The notes under the pieces are model-generated. The model did no database searches. It saw only the letters and a list, made by a program, of their open reading frames with translations, and was not told the DNA's origin. Below are positions 1-12,334 of a stretch of DNA of 64,000 nt, piece after piece; the first letter of the stretch is position 1, and every line of letters begins with the position of its first letter. This DNA comes from Ceriagrion tenellum (Eukaryota; Arthropoda; Insecta; Odonata; Coenagrionidae): assembly GCA_963169105.1 (NCBI GenBank), contig OY720643.1:98218848-98282847 (forward strand), written 5' to 3'. A program made the position numbers and the translations under genes.

Positions 1-1653
1 ATATGACTACGGGAAAAAGATGATAAATAGTGGGGCACATCGAGAATATATTTAGTAACGATTATGATTACAGATTACGATTTTTCATAGATATAATGCC
101 TTTTTTACATCTTAAATTAGTCTATCTTTTCCAATTTTTTAGTTATCTATCCTTCGGAAATTCGCTATAGAACGCCAGGCCATGGGCATAAGGATCGCTC
201 TTTCAACACTCAATTAAGGAAGTGGCCTCACCTTTTCCCTTTTCTGTAAGTGTTTATGGAATGGTTCCAATTTAAATTAAGGCATTAATAAATTGAAATA
301 AAGGTATGAATATTAAATTCAGAAATGAAAAGTGGACTGCTAAAGGAATTTCATACTATTTCAAAAGCATTGAATTGAACATACTTGTTCGTAAAAAATA
401 TGACTTGTGGATCTTAAAATAAAGAGTAAGAAGAATTTTATATTCGCATATTTTGTTTGGAATACTTGGGATTGGTATGAAAATTGGAAACTTAAAGAAT
501 TTTCACAAATACTATTAGTCAGTGGATATTATGTGCTCCCTGGATAACTTACCTTTGACACCTTGAATTAATTCGTATTTGGAAGTTTTCATTGCGGAAA
601 AAGTCGGTTAATATCCATTTGGAATTGAAGCAGTACATCCATTCTGCCTCTATTATGACGCTTAACCTCCTGCTGTTTCCTCTTGAGGTATTTGAGCAAT
701 CAGGGAAACAAAATGAACTCCATATTTTCCGACTGACTACGTGAAAGATTACTCTCATTCGTTCGACAATAAAAACGTTTCTTGCCGAATGCCGTGCCTT
801 TGTCACGGCGGTGAATGATTCGACATGTTATTGACCCACGACCGCCTTGCTATCGCGTTACAAATAGGACTTTGGGGGAAAGCTTGAGAGAGTGGATGGG
901 TTCGGAGGGACCTGAATGAAGGAGAACTGCTGAGGAGTGGATAGAGTGAGGATAGAGGGGAACGGAATAGTGCGTACATCAACTCTTCCCAATTGGTCGG
1001 AGGGATCCTTTTGAGACGAAGTGCCGTTAGAGAAATTGAGCGGTGATGCACTGTGGAGGACATACATGAGAGAATACTACGAAGATAGATGGAATCATTT
1101 TACGGAAGAACTTCATACCAAAAGGTGTGAAACCTGTGACATTGTTATTCAAAATAAGTCTGAGAAGTGACTGATGTCGTTCGGGGGGTCCTAGTCAATG
1201 GAAATAATAATTAGCCCCATATGATTTATTTCATCCATTTCCCTGTAACATTTATTGAATACATAACAATATCCGTGCCCAACGTATACATTTTACGTTT
1301 AAATTTCTCAACTACACCGGGCGTTTAGAAAATCTTAACTGAAAATAAGGTTTTTTTGTGTTGTAATGTTTACATTTCGATTTAATATTTGATAAAGTTC
1401 AGGATAGTTAAATAGAGTGAGATATTGTCACGAATAATATTTAAAAAATGGTCTTAGCATCAAGAAATATTTCTCTTCTTTCTGTCAAAACCGAAATAAC
1501 ACACACTTATCCTACTAGATTTTGAAATATTTGCCAAGAAATTGAAGCTGTTTGTCATGGAACAAGGAGGGGCTCACGTCCAGAGAAATCTTAATCAGAA
1601 AAGTTTTACGCTCTGGCCGTATTAGAAATGTTTACGCTGTGTTGTTCACATAG
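1..1653. other. AT-rich stretch, no gene recognised
   Basis: I see no gene, RNA gene or mobile element here. The open frames near 549-1067 on the minus strand are short, overlap one another and have no recognisable domain. Confidence 0.6.
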
Positions 1654-1703
1654 CCCTTTGAGTGTAGCATGACGTGATATCACGTCATGCCGCACTAAAA
1701 GGG
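1654..1703. repeat. Near-perfect 50-bp palindrome
   Basis: The central 24 bases (about 1667-1690) are a perfect palindrome built on GCATGACGTGAT and its complement, with no loop. The symmetry continues outward through GTGTA/CGCAC and CCCTTT/AAAGGG, giving arms of about 25 bases with only a few mismatches. Such a structure can extrude as a cruciform or be the core of a foldback or miniature element. No target-site duplication was identified, and it lacks the hammerhead-like core seen in other hairpins of this window. Function unknown. Confidence 0.9.
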
Positions 1704-4700
1704 ATAATGTATGAATAATTAAAACAACTTTATTAATCACCATAGTCCTTATAACGAAATTGTTGAGGAACTTTTGTTTCTACCAGACGGTGTGAAAAAT
1801 TAGTCGGATTTAAGAACTGTGTATGCGTATTTTGTTGATGACTGAGAAGTTCAGCTATTAATACTATTTTTTACGCCATTAATATTATAATATTTATTTT
1901 ACACTTCTTGCTATTACTAAAATTTCAAAAAATAATAAAATTTGAATATGACCACTATAGTGATTGGAGAAAAATTCCGCTCAAACCACAATGACATTAC
2001 ATGCATAAAAATGTAAACTCACTAAAAATTAAGTGTTTAAAATATCTTACAACGTTTTTGGCTCTGAGAGAAACAATTGCACATGAGACTGAATGTAAAT
2101 TAAAATATATTAATGAAGAAATATATGTAGCGGATCGAATACAGACAAATTTTTCAACGTCTCGGCTATAGGTTTTGTTGGACTTTCTTAGGCCCTGGGC
2201 AGCCACCTGGTCTGTCAACGATAGAAATGTCAATAGTTAATTCTGTCAATTCTGTAAATCAGAGACAAAAATTCATTTTATTCACTTCCACTTGAGTCAT
2301 TTATTAATAATAGATTTCAGCGGCTAAGCGTCATAAGTGGAATTAACTGCTGAAGCTAATTAAGCAATTAAGCTACTCAGGCATCTCTTTTTATCTTTCA
2401 GGTTCTACAGTTAGCTTGCTCTTTGCATTCTAATATTATAATAGTAAATTCTACTTTTCTGCCTATGGCAAATCTCGTAGCCAATATAAGAACAACGTGA
2501 TAAAAATGTGGAAGATTTCCTCCAGCGAAGTATTGTGGAGGAAAAGGGGATAAAATATATCTCCTACAGCTTGAATGGGACGGGTTTCCAAGAAAATCTC
2601 GCGGGGGAAAGTATTAGAAATATAACGTATTTATTGGTTTGTAAAGAAAAGTGTAAAAAATACCACGTTCCCGCCGCCGATTCTCAAATATTTCCGAGTG
2701 TTTCCTCCTCTTTCAATTCCGCTCATTTCCACGAGTAAGGAGCTCTGCTGTCTTAAGTCGGCGGAGGGCTTAAGGATGCGGAGGGGGGACAACAGTTGGA
2801 GTTGGATCTCGCGGGAGAATACATGCCGTTACCAGGGTGACGAAGAAAAAAGAGCAAAGACGATGAATATGTTGTAGCCGGCGGAAAGAATTGTTGAGGC
2901 GTGTGTGAAAGGAGAAATCGGGGAGATCCTTCTCGGGAAGGCCTTCTCTCTTCGGGACAATGCGGCATGTAAGAACAATCGATCGCGCGTGATGAAAGCA
3001 TTTAGCGATTCTAGGAAATGGGAAATGAGAATTGCGGCGGCTGAAACAAAGAGATGCTACGCGTCACCCTGAATCAACTGCCGTCGCTGAAGGAGGAACA
3101 TTCATAATCCCTGCTCCTAAGCAAAGAAAGTACTGTAAGTACTTGGCTGTCAAAAGGAAAACTTATTCCTTAATATACAAGAAAAGACAAACGAGTATAA
3201 TCACACTCTTTACGTTAGTAATTAAGAACATATCTCTTATTCCTTCAGACTCGTTTGTGTCAAGGTAGTTTAAGCGGAATATCATTTCACCTAGATACCA
3301 ATACTTTTAGTCTCTGTTTAAAGAAAAATATGTCACCCTTCCAAATATAATAAAATATTAGTTACTTATCTAACTACTCTCCGAGATATTTGCCAAGAAT
3401 TGGTGCAAGTGGGCAATCCATGGTGATATTATTTTAAAAATTGATAAATTTGAACAATGAAACATAGTGTATGAATATGTTAGCGGATGTTTGTTTAACT
3501 AAATGGTGGACTTGGTCGATTATTCCAACTGAGGCAGTTGCCGCCCTAGGTGCAATAAGAATGTGTGCATATACATATTTCCTTTCTTTGTTCTTTATTT
3601 TGAATGCTTTTTTGACTAATTTACCATTTTCGGCTATGATATTACTTTGGGGCTGCTTGCACAAGCTCTAAGGTAGTATTGTCTCGTAGGTCGGGATGGG
3701 AAACGACAAAAAACGATAAGTGTTGCTATTCCCGCGAAGCGATGAAATACGAATAAATAGCGTACACCAGGATAAGAGAATTTGAAACTGGCTTTATGCT
3801 TAATTTATTATAATGTTGTGTTAGCAAAAAACACCCCTAAGATATCAAAATTAGTACTTATTCCTCAAAGACATCATTCAAAAGCGCGTGATACAACTGA
3901 ATTTTATCGGTAAAAAAATACTCGCCTCTGATGTGCTCTGATTTATAAAATTTGGATCGAAGTGTAGTGTAGTGAAATTCATTCAAACGCTTGTTTGTGT
4001 CTACGTATTGTGGGCCAAAATATTTGATCCATACATGAACTTTTACTGAAATGCAAAATGTCACGATTTTTACGCACAAAAACTGATCGCCCTTGATTGA
4101 GCGCTTGCCATTCCGTTTTAACTTCCTGTATTATTTTTCACAGTTAGAGAGGAAAAGCCTGATTCCCTTTAGTTTGTTGGAATGAACATGTATTCATGTC
4201 CAAAATTGCTGTAAAATGTTTTTAACTCTCCCAAATACTTAGCGAATGGCTTTATTGTAACTTGAGTTGATGCTCTATAATTTCTACATTTTGGAAACTG
4301 AAAAGAAAAGTCTAAAATTTCCCTGGTATCATAATTGTTTTATATTAATGATAGGGCTTTGCGTGTACTAGAAGGACTCTTTCAGTGTAGGAGAGGAAGT
4401 ATAACTTTACAAACGGTGCTTTGGCAGGTGAGAATTATTTTTAATCCTTTATCCCGGGCTCCTTCCATTGCAGAATGGCTTGTAAAAATTAAGTTAAATG
4501 AAAACAATTGGAAATCTTCATGAGGAGGCTTCTGATATATAGTAGGGAGGTGGTTGGTTACCCTACAGCCTCACTGAGGCACAACAGTAAAACGAGTTCG
4601 TTCGATATTTTTTAAATGAGCTAATTTATCCGTGTGAAAGACCAAAAATATCTTACACGAAAAGATATCGACTTATGCCGTAAAAGGGAAAAGCAAATGA

Positions 4701-7700
4701 TTGTTGACCCTACTCTATAAATAGGTCATAAAATTAACGTTACTTATGAGAACAAAATTTTAATCGCATTGGGTTAATTAGAAAATGCATGAGGAACCAA
4801 CTGCAATCGGATCTCAAATTTATGTAGTCGCAAGAAATGACACGTATTGAGGAAATTTAGTTTGTGAGCGTCGCTAATGTTCAACGTTGACAAAATTCTA
4901 CGAACTGTCCACCAATTGGTCTTAATTGTTGAGTCTTTGTCTTCAGTCATTGTATTGTTACGTATTTTTATAGTGGGATGATGAAATATTCTATCTTAAA
5001 AGTCGACTTTTTTCATGTTCTTTTCTCGGTTTGGCCTGAAAATCTATGCAGATCCCCAGGCAAGTCTCTTAACAAATTTGGCCGAATCTCAATGGAATTG
5101 ACTTGATTGTGTCGCCCCTAAAAACTTCAAGGTAAAATGTCTCATCAAAATTGTTAGTACAATTTCCGTAATATATTTTATATACATGCAAAAACAGTAG
5201 CTTCTTAAGGAGTACGAGATGATTTGAGTTACATTGTCAAAACTTTCTATCTTCCTAAAATTAAAAATTTTCCAAAAATTTACCGAAGACCTATGCAGAA
5301 TATTCATTTTTAAACTGGGAAACGGAACAGGTTAATGAAAGAGAGGAGCATTATACGTGAGCTCTTTCCCATGAGTATATTTCAAATATACTTGTGTTGC
5401 AGTTTCTATTGTTTTTATTGAAATTGCTGTATACTATTATGTATGTATTTATATTGCTTTGTCGTAACTCATAAATAGTGAAGGAATTCATAAGAATTTT
5501 TTGTAATTCAAGGTGTATGTAGTAATTTTGTTATGTATAAAATGTAACCAATATAATGCTAAAATAGCATTTATGTATAAACAAAATATTTGGAGTTATA
5601 TCTTACTTTTCGTTGCAATTGCATGTTTACCGCTTGCAACCTTTTTGTAAATAATAAACAAGATTTATTTTTCTCGTCAAAGGATCCGCTTCGGGTATTT
5701 TTCCACGCTTTTAAAAGAACTCAGGCAGCGTATAACGACGCAGTAAAACGGAATGTGCGTTCGTATTGAGTATTATACCACGATGGATAGAGAATTCATA
5801 AATATCATTCCGTATACTCTGCGTTGATAAGAAAATGAGGATTCCAAAAGGCAAATGGAAATACAAAATCTCAAAGTTTTCTCCTTAACGTACCGAAGAA
5901 AATGAATTCTGCGTGACTTTGCACGGTACATGATTCTTATTTTTTCCAAAGGAACGTCGCGCACGGCTTGCGGCTAGAGGGGAAAAGAGAGAGGACGGGC
6001 CCCTTGAAGGAGTAGGTTTGAGGGAAAGGTCAAGAGCTCAATAAATATTATTGGTTTCCCAGCGTTCAAATCTCTCACGTTCATTCCAGGCTCTTCGTCT
6101 TCAAAATGTGTATGAAAAAAATATGTGAAAAGAGAGGAAACATTCCAGTCGTCTTCGATTTTCCATTTATTTTTTCAATAAGGGCAGAACTCCAAATACT
6201 CTTTTCTATCCAACGTACTTTTATTGAGAGAGGTCGTAGACTGATTCAGCTTAGATTTCGAAACTTGTGAAGCTCCGAATAAACTGCAGAAAAAAGGTCC
6301 CCGGCAATTCTTCCACCATATTAATAGAAGCTGGGTATATCATACAGAGTAGAGTTCATGTAACCATAAGGTTTTGCAGCTCAGGAGAATATTATCGCAA
6401 TTGAATTTCGCCATCAGCCGCATTGGGTAAATCAGTTGTGCATTTGAAACCCTGGAAACATAAGTATTACTACGTATCGGAATTTCCGTGGTATCGTATC
6501 CATTAATCTGGAAAAATTTAAAACGGAATGAATATCTGATATATCATTGGATATATTGTTAAAATTATGGTCATATTTCTGGCGATATTTATGTTGGTTT
6601 GAATTTTTTTCGTCATAAAATAGTTTTTGTCAGCATCTAATTGTTAATGGTAACTAAGTTAACTATTTTCATGTGTTCGTTAAGATTTTGTCATAGCAAA
6701 GAATGATATGGACAGCCCGTTCGGCTAACATATTTTATTCATATGGTGTTTTCTTCGTAGAAATTGTGAATTGAAAATGTACACTGTAATTGTTGCCATT
6801 TTTGGCTATTTCAACCTTGGTCTGGGAATTTTTATGGCTGTTTGCGTTCTCTGCCTCCCTTTTACTATGAGAAGACGCTGCGACTCGGCTGGGAAGAATC
6901 ATATCACTGGAATGGCACATAACGACGCTGGGATATTAAATGAAATAAACGGAATGCGAAAGATCTCTAAAAGCGACGCGATAAACCATCATCGCTTAAC
7001 TGATTTTGTCTCGATTTTTCTTATAAAAGGGGCCCGTGTGCTCCACATATTCTCTTTACGCCCCGTGGTTTTCCTTTTTTGCTATCTAAAAAAAATTATA
7101 TCATGATCCTCGCATAAGTATTTCTTTTCATTATTCCCGTAGTGGAAAAACACTTCACTTGTTTAAGAAAACACGTTGTTGACTTCGGCTTTTGGTGATT
7201 TCTGTGCGTCTGAAATGTGGGATCTCGTAGCGTTTTATGATGATGCCGTCTTAGATTTATATTTTTATCTGTCCTTAAGATCCGCTGTGCTCCAATTGTG
7301 TTGGTTGAATATTACCCCGTGAAGCAAATTGCATAACATTTCTCTAGCATGTGCGGTTCGTAGAGAACAGACTTGGTGGGCATAGGATCAATTCAGTTGC
7401 CATTGGTTTTTCTGCTATTGGATGTCGATATCTACAATTGAAGCTGGTGTACCATTTCTGCGAATGTAATCGTCGGGTCGATAAGTTTTAGCGACATAAC
7501 GAAAATTCTACTCATATTATAATCACTGTCAAAGTGGATTATTCTGAACTTAAGTTTTATTTGCAATTAACACAAAATGTCAAATTTCTGATGGCCTAGC
7601 TATAATGTTAGTTGTAGTTTATTTGAGGCCAGGTATATCGAGGAGGTAAGAAGAAAATGGCGGTGACATTTCGCTTCATTCTTGTAGTCTCTTCCTCTGT

Positions 7701-7944
7701 TTTTTGTCGGAACAGGTTAGGCCTTACGTTACGTTTCCGGTGGTCGCGTTTGATTTTCTTTAATTTTAAATCAACAAGCTATGCGATGTTTTGCGTTCTC
7801 GCCTGTTTGGAATCAAATCCTTTCCATGCATCCAGTTCTTCATCTAGTTCACTTTTGCCCATGAGCGATCACGGCCTCTCACGTACTTCAGAGCATTTGC
7901 AACTAATAGAGTCCATATATTGTTTGAAGTGGCGGGTTATCGTT

Positions 7945-7990
7945 ACATCACAACATATTTATCCAATGAAATGCATCATCAGGCTACATT
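7945..7990 (-). ncRNA. Weak hammerhead-like motif, degenerate
   Basis: Read on the minus strand, CCTGATGATG is followed after about 14 bases by TAAATATGTTGTGATG. This lines up with the pattern CTGATGA, stem II, GAAACGCGTTG that is seen more completely at about 30.5 kb, but G12 and the GAAAC box are mutated and stem II pairs poorly. No opposed second arm was found. It is either an old relic of the same repeat class or a chance match. Confidence 0.25.
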
Positions 7991-9396
7991 ATACGAATAA
8001 TTATTTTTACACGATTGTCAAGGAGAATGTTCTTCCTTTTTCACTTGCTATTTTCGTGTGTATTTGGAATAGTTTATTAGTTTTGGTTAGATATTATTTT
8101 AAATATTTTGCTGGATACTCGACCTTAGAATTGTGGGCGTGAATTAACCATCTATTTTCTGAAAACCTAAAACAACATTCAATACGGGATAGAAATTTAC
8201 TTCATCGCGTAAATTCTTTTGAAAATCTTAAAAAAACTATGATATATCATCCCAAAGAAATTATCCCAAAGGTAAAACGTTAGATTTGACAAAGGACTGA
8301 AAAGACAATACTATGAAAGGTATGTATTTTTGCATACTTCCGATTTTAGCTTGAATATTAGATTTTTAGCCTGTATCTGACGTGCATTCTTGGGAAAATG
8401 AAAGTGCACACCCAAAATAACAGAAAGAAAGCAGGAAGTCCTAATTTTCTCTATGTACTTTGAATAAATTAACAGCTGGTCAATTTCTAATGTTTAATGT
8501 TTTGCTGGCTTTTCATGTAACTTATTAAGGTTTTCGTGTATGCGTGCAGATGATTTTCAATCAGATGGTAGCCCTTAATGACTCATCGTCGATCATTTAG
8601 TACACTGCCTTGAAATTTCCACGAATTGTAATCACTATTGCGTGCTAAAAAGTTCCATCACAAAAACTACGACAGCGTATGTGAGAAACCAAGGTTTTTT
8701 CATTTTCTTCCGTTAATACTGTGAACAATTTAGCTGTAAATCGCTTGTTTTATTGCCGAAACTAGTTTGCGCACTACGATCCTCGCATTAAAAGTCACCT
8801 TTGGAACATGTACTAAAACTAGCAATAGAATCTCATGCTATCTTAGCATTTTATTCTTTCTCCAGCTTTAATCGATTCATATCCATGCGTTCGTTTGTTT
8901 CAGGCTGCACCTTGTGGGGCCTCAGCATAAAAATATAAAACTCAGTAATAAAAAGATAATGATTTGATCGAAAAACGCTTTAGCTTCGAAAGTTAGATCT
9001 TATTAATTTTCATGTGGAGACAAAAAATATTTTTATGGAAACGTTACTGTTGTCATTTTTTTGAATCGCCGTTAAGTTAGCAGTTTTTATGACATATTTG
9101 AAATATGATTATTTATTTTATTGTACAACTTACAAAAAATCTATTAGATTTATGAAACTAAAAGGTTTCTTGTTCGATTTACGTAGATATATAATAAACT
9201 GGACATTTGTGACTGGCGGCTGGTATGTATGATGTTAAGCGGCTCTCGAAATGTGTGCTTTTGAACAATTTTGTGTTTAAATGTTATTTTTTCGCTTCAG
9301 AATTACTGACTCATTCAACGAGGAACGATTCGTATTCAAGTCACTTCCCTCTCAATTATTTAATCTTCGACGCAGAGAAAAAGTACAATTGTATTG

Positions 9397-9720
9397 ATCT
9401 CATGGCATGAGCGCTTAGGGAGATATTTCCGCCCGAGTGAACTACTTAGGACTACTAAAGAGACTCCGGACGTCCGCAAAGTTCCGCAGATCGATTTTGA
9501 AAAGCCTTCACAGTTTCCTCACTTCTTTCCCGCCGATCGTTTCGGCGCAAAGCGCGCTCCATTTCGGCCTTTCTAGAGCTCCGTGTGTTGTCTCCGGGAG
9601 CTTTCCGCTCAAGGCTTCGCTAATGCCGGGCGCGTGCTAAAGCCCTCTGACCCACTTAGCGGAACTATTTTCCGCGTTTTTGCGCGTGCTGGAACCTCAA
9701 GCTGGATAACTCCATGCGTC
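9397..9720. other. GC-rich patch of unknown nature
   Basis: A GC-richer island in AT-rich DNA, with two overlapping plus-strand frames (60 and 67 codons) that show no recognisable domain. It could be an exon, a regulatory element or an unrecognised repeat. Nothing in it decides between these. Confidence 0.3.
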
Positions 9721-9988
9721 CTAAATTCCTAGGTTTGTAGACCGGCGCGATATTTTTACTAACAGCCATGATAATCGAGCTTAAACTCGCCCTAGAAATC
9801 ATACTCTAGTGTTAACCAGAACTATTCTTTAGTACGTACCGTTTTTATGACCATGTTTGTGTAATTGAATACCGCTCTACCTCTACAACTCTAATTATTT
9901 GTAATGAAAAGCATAATTTTGAATTTGTTCTGCATGGTTTGGCAGTTTTTTCAGTGATTTCTCAAACTGACTAATACTCTTTAGTAAT

Positions 9989-10121
9989 GATGCTCTTTTT
10001 ACAAAGTATGCAGATGATACTGCGTTACAATCTCAAAGCCCAGAGGAAATAGAAGTGCTCCTGGATAACTTCAGTGTAGCAACAAAGAGAATGTGTTTGT
10101 GGATAAATCCGTCAAAGACTT
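9989..10121 (+). pseudogene. Reverse transcriptase fragment with YADD box
   Basis: Forty-three codons open from GAT (Asp) at 9989 to a TAG stop. They read DALFTKYADDTALQ, then a hydrophilic helix-like segment (SPEEIEVLLDNFSVATK) and MCLWINPSKT. This is the motif C palm region (two catalytic aspartates, both present) followed by the usual W-x-(L/I)-N-x-x-K-T element of LINE reverse transcriptases. It is cut off upstream, where motifs A and B are not recognisable, and terminated early downstream. It cannot encode a working enzyme. Confidence 0.85.
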
Positions 10122-11049
10122 AGTAGCTTTTGATGTGGAGATTGGAAGGAACATGTGCATGGTGTGTGCAAATGGTGAATTGAATTAACAAGAGTGTAAT
10201 TTCGTTTATCTTCAACGATTATTTGCAAAACCTGCTAAACATGAAAGAATACATTAAAAGAATACTAGTCGTATAATTTCCAGAACTGAAATCAAGGCAG
10301 TATGTAAGACACATCCATGAATATTCTCTACTGATTCAGGCTTCGCTTCGTGAAAGTTTATATTGTCCATTCATGTACAATACAGCTTATACTTTTCCCC
10401 AGATTTTTAGCTGATACCACACAAATCACCGGCTTTCAGCATTATCAGGTACAAATTATCGAAAATACCAGTACAGGTACATATGCCAATGGCAGATGGA
10501 AAGGGAATTATAGGGTGGCTCATGGGAGTAAGGTAGGAGGCAGTTGCATGACGTGGTGGAATAGTAAAGGTACAGATATCAATGACTCTTTGTTTATGTA
10601 GGCTGAAATTTCAATGCGTAAAAGTGTTTTCCTCGCGTCTTAATTATATGGCAGCGAAACATGGGTATGTCACGATAAGCATTTGGGCAGGCTGAACGCA
10701 TTGTTAGTTGGTTACCGGAGGAGTGTATTCTGCGAATGTAGAATGCATGAAAGGGCTTGGAATTAGTGGGTGATGAAAGAATGTGAGTTGAATGCTCCAG
10801 TAATTGACATGAAGGAGTGAGCTTCGTTGGTTTTGCCATGTTGAAAGAATGGATGACGATCGCATATTGAAACATGTATTTTATGGTTAAGTGAAGGGTA
10901 TGAAAGGAAGAGGTAGACCGCGAAACTCATAGGTGAATGCGGTGGAAGAGGCTCTAAAGAGATGGAATATCAGGAGTCTTTTGGACAGGAGAGCATGCAT
11001 AAAACAGTGTATCGAGGAGTATAAGAATAGGGCTTCATGGAGGAAATAA
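9989..11049 (+). mobile_element. Broken non-LTR retrotransposon (LINE), family A copy 1
   Basis: A relic of a LINE-type reverse transcriptase on the plus strand. In order it holds: a reading-frame piece DALFTKYADDTALQ with the catalytic YADD box (10007-10018), ending at a stop after NPSKT; a middle part (about 10125-10600) that does not align by eye to known RT; YGSETWV (from 10647), a hallmark of the RT C-terminal region in many LINEs; then RWFCHVERMDDD and GRGRPRNS pieces and a tail ending near 11049. Several stops and frame changes break the gene. The same C-terminal region recurs at about 43.97 kb and 54.95 kb, so this is a dispersed family. The clade (RTE, CR1, Jockey or other) cannot be fixed by eye. 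Confidence 0.85.
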
Positions 11050-12089
11050 ACCTGAGACTAATTTTGAAACCTCAGAAGTATAGCGAAGTTCTTTGACCAT
11101 GCCTACACAGAAAGTGAATGATAGATTTATAGGTCAATTGTAACGGAAGATCCCTTAGCCATTTGAAACTGCAATAAATATTTTACTTGGCCGATTCCGA
11201 TTTTTTTACATTGTCAGTAAGTCCTTGAGCTCTCTGACCTACATAGCGAGCCCTTGGAATTATCAAGCCCTTTCTAATAATATCCTTAACGATGCTGATG
11301 GATACCGTGCACATTAGATATTTATCTTCGTGGAAAACTGCGTATAGATTGCTTTCGTCGTGTGCAAGTTTTTCCGTATCATTCGAGATAAGTCATCATG
11401 AAGCCCATTGAGTACCTACCCACGATGGATTTGAAACTAGTTACTTTGTTGATCTGGGTCAGGGAGCAGTCTTAGACCCGGTTTCATTATCTCTGGTCAA
11501 ATACATTTCGGCTTAAAAGCAGAAGTTAATACGTTCTCCCATTGATAACTGTCTCACCAACTAACTCTGAGTCCGACGTCATTTACTGGAACAATAGCCG
11601 TTTCGGCTTCTGGTCTCGGTTAACATCAAGATAACGTAAGGGCTACGTCGTATTGTGGTTAACATTTGTCAAAAATCATGAAATCATGTCTCAAAGTCCT
11701 TAGTCTTGACCTTGATCAATTTAAAATTAACGTTAAACAATTTTGAGTGGTAGAGAATAATTTTACTCATGTGTACAATATTTTTGAAAACTATATAGCT
11801 TTCGGTATATTTTAATGCTTTATGTTAGCTTCAGATCGCTGGTCACAGTCCCTTTTTACCGACAGTAAAAACGCTTTGGTCGGTTCTCACTCGAAAAAAT
11901 ATTTGCTTGAATAGGCAAAGATTTGTGTCGGCGTTTACGGAGGTGGGAGATCTTTAAAGCTCTACTCTATATCAGGTCACACGGTAGATCTCTACGCTAT
12001 TATCCAATTTAGCCATATTATGCTGAAATGAAATGTTAACGAAAGAGAAAAGAATATGCCAATCGAAGTGTAGAAATGTGAATTTAGTG
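11050..12089. other. No gene recognised
   Basis: AT-rich sequence between the LINE relic and the first foldback element. I see nothing supportable in it. Confidence 0.5.
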
Positions 12090-12334
12090 GGTGTGGCTAA
12101 TTTTCCGAGGTGTCCTCCGCGTCGATTCATCTTCGTACGACTGATTTGCTGTGTCTTCATGTTTGAAGGCACAGCAAAGCAGGTGTCGTCATGTTTGAAG
12201 TGTGGATGCAGGTTCCTGCCTGTCTTGTAACCTCCATCCACACTTCAAACCTGAAGACGCCTGCTGAAACGCCGGCGAAACTGTCGTAGAAAGATGAATC
12301 AACGCGGAGGACATCCAGGAAAATTAGCCACGCC
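12090..12334. repeat. Foldback element with nested hairpins
   Basis: Outer arms 12090-12141 and 12283-12334 are inverted copies of each other (GTGGCTAATTTTCC, TCCTCCGCGT and GATTCATCTT all recur inverted). Inner arms 12179-12212 and 12231-12264 pair through a 16-base run, GTTTGAAGTGTGGATG with its exact complement. The left side also holds its own hairpin, TTTGCTGTG with CACAGCAAA. The right half carries CTGAAGA (from about 12251), a CGCC/GGCG stem and GAAACTGTC, which fits a hammerhead core CUGANGA, stem II, GAAA. The left arm carries a mutated counterpart. The architecture resembles inverted terminal repeats of Penelope-like retroelements. Open frames across it are by-products. Confidence 0.9.

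Larger units (their letters stand above)
1704..9988. other. Long AT-rich stretch, no gene recognised
   Basis: No recognisable gene. The longest open frame (7657-8142, plus strand, 161 codons) is low in complexity, has no known motif and has a composition like its surroundings, so I do not call it a gene. A weak ribozyme-like motif on the minus strand near 7945-7990 is listed separately. A somewhat GC-richer patch lies at 2750-3000. Confidence 0.55.

Noticed and set aside
7657..8142. 161-codon open frame as a gene
   Set aside because: Low-complexity, hydrophobic and serine-rich translation without a domain; composition equals the surrounding DNA.
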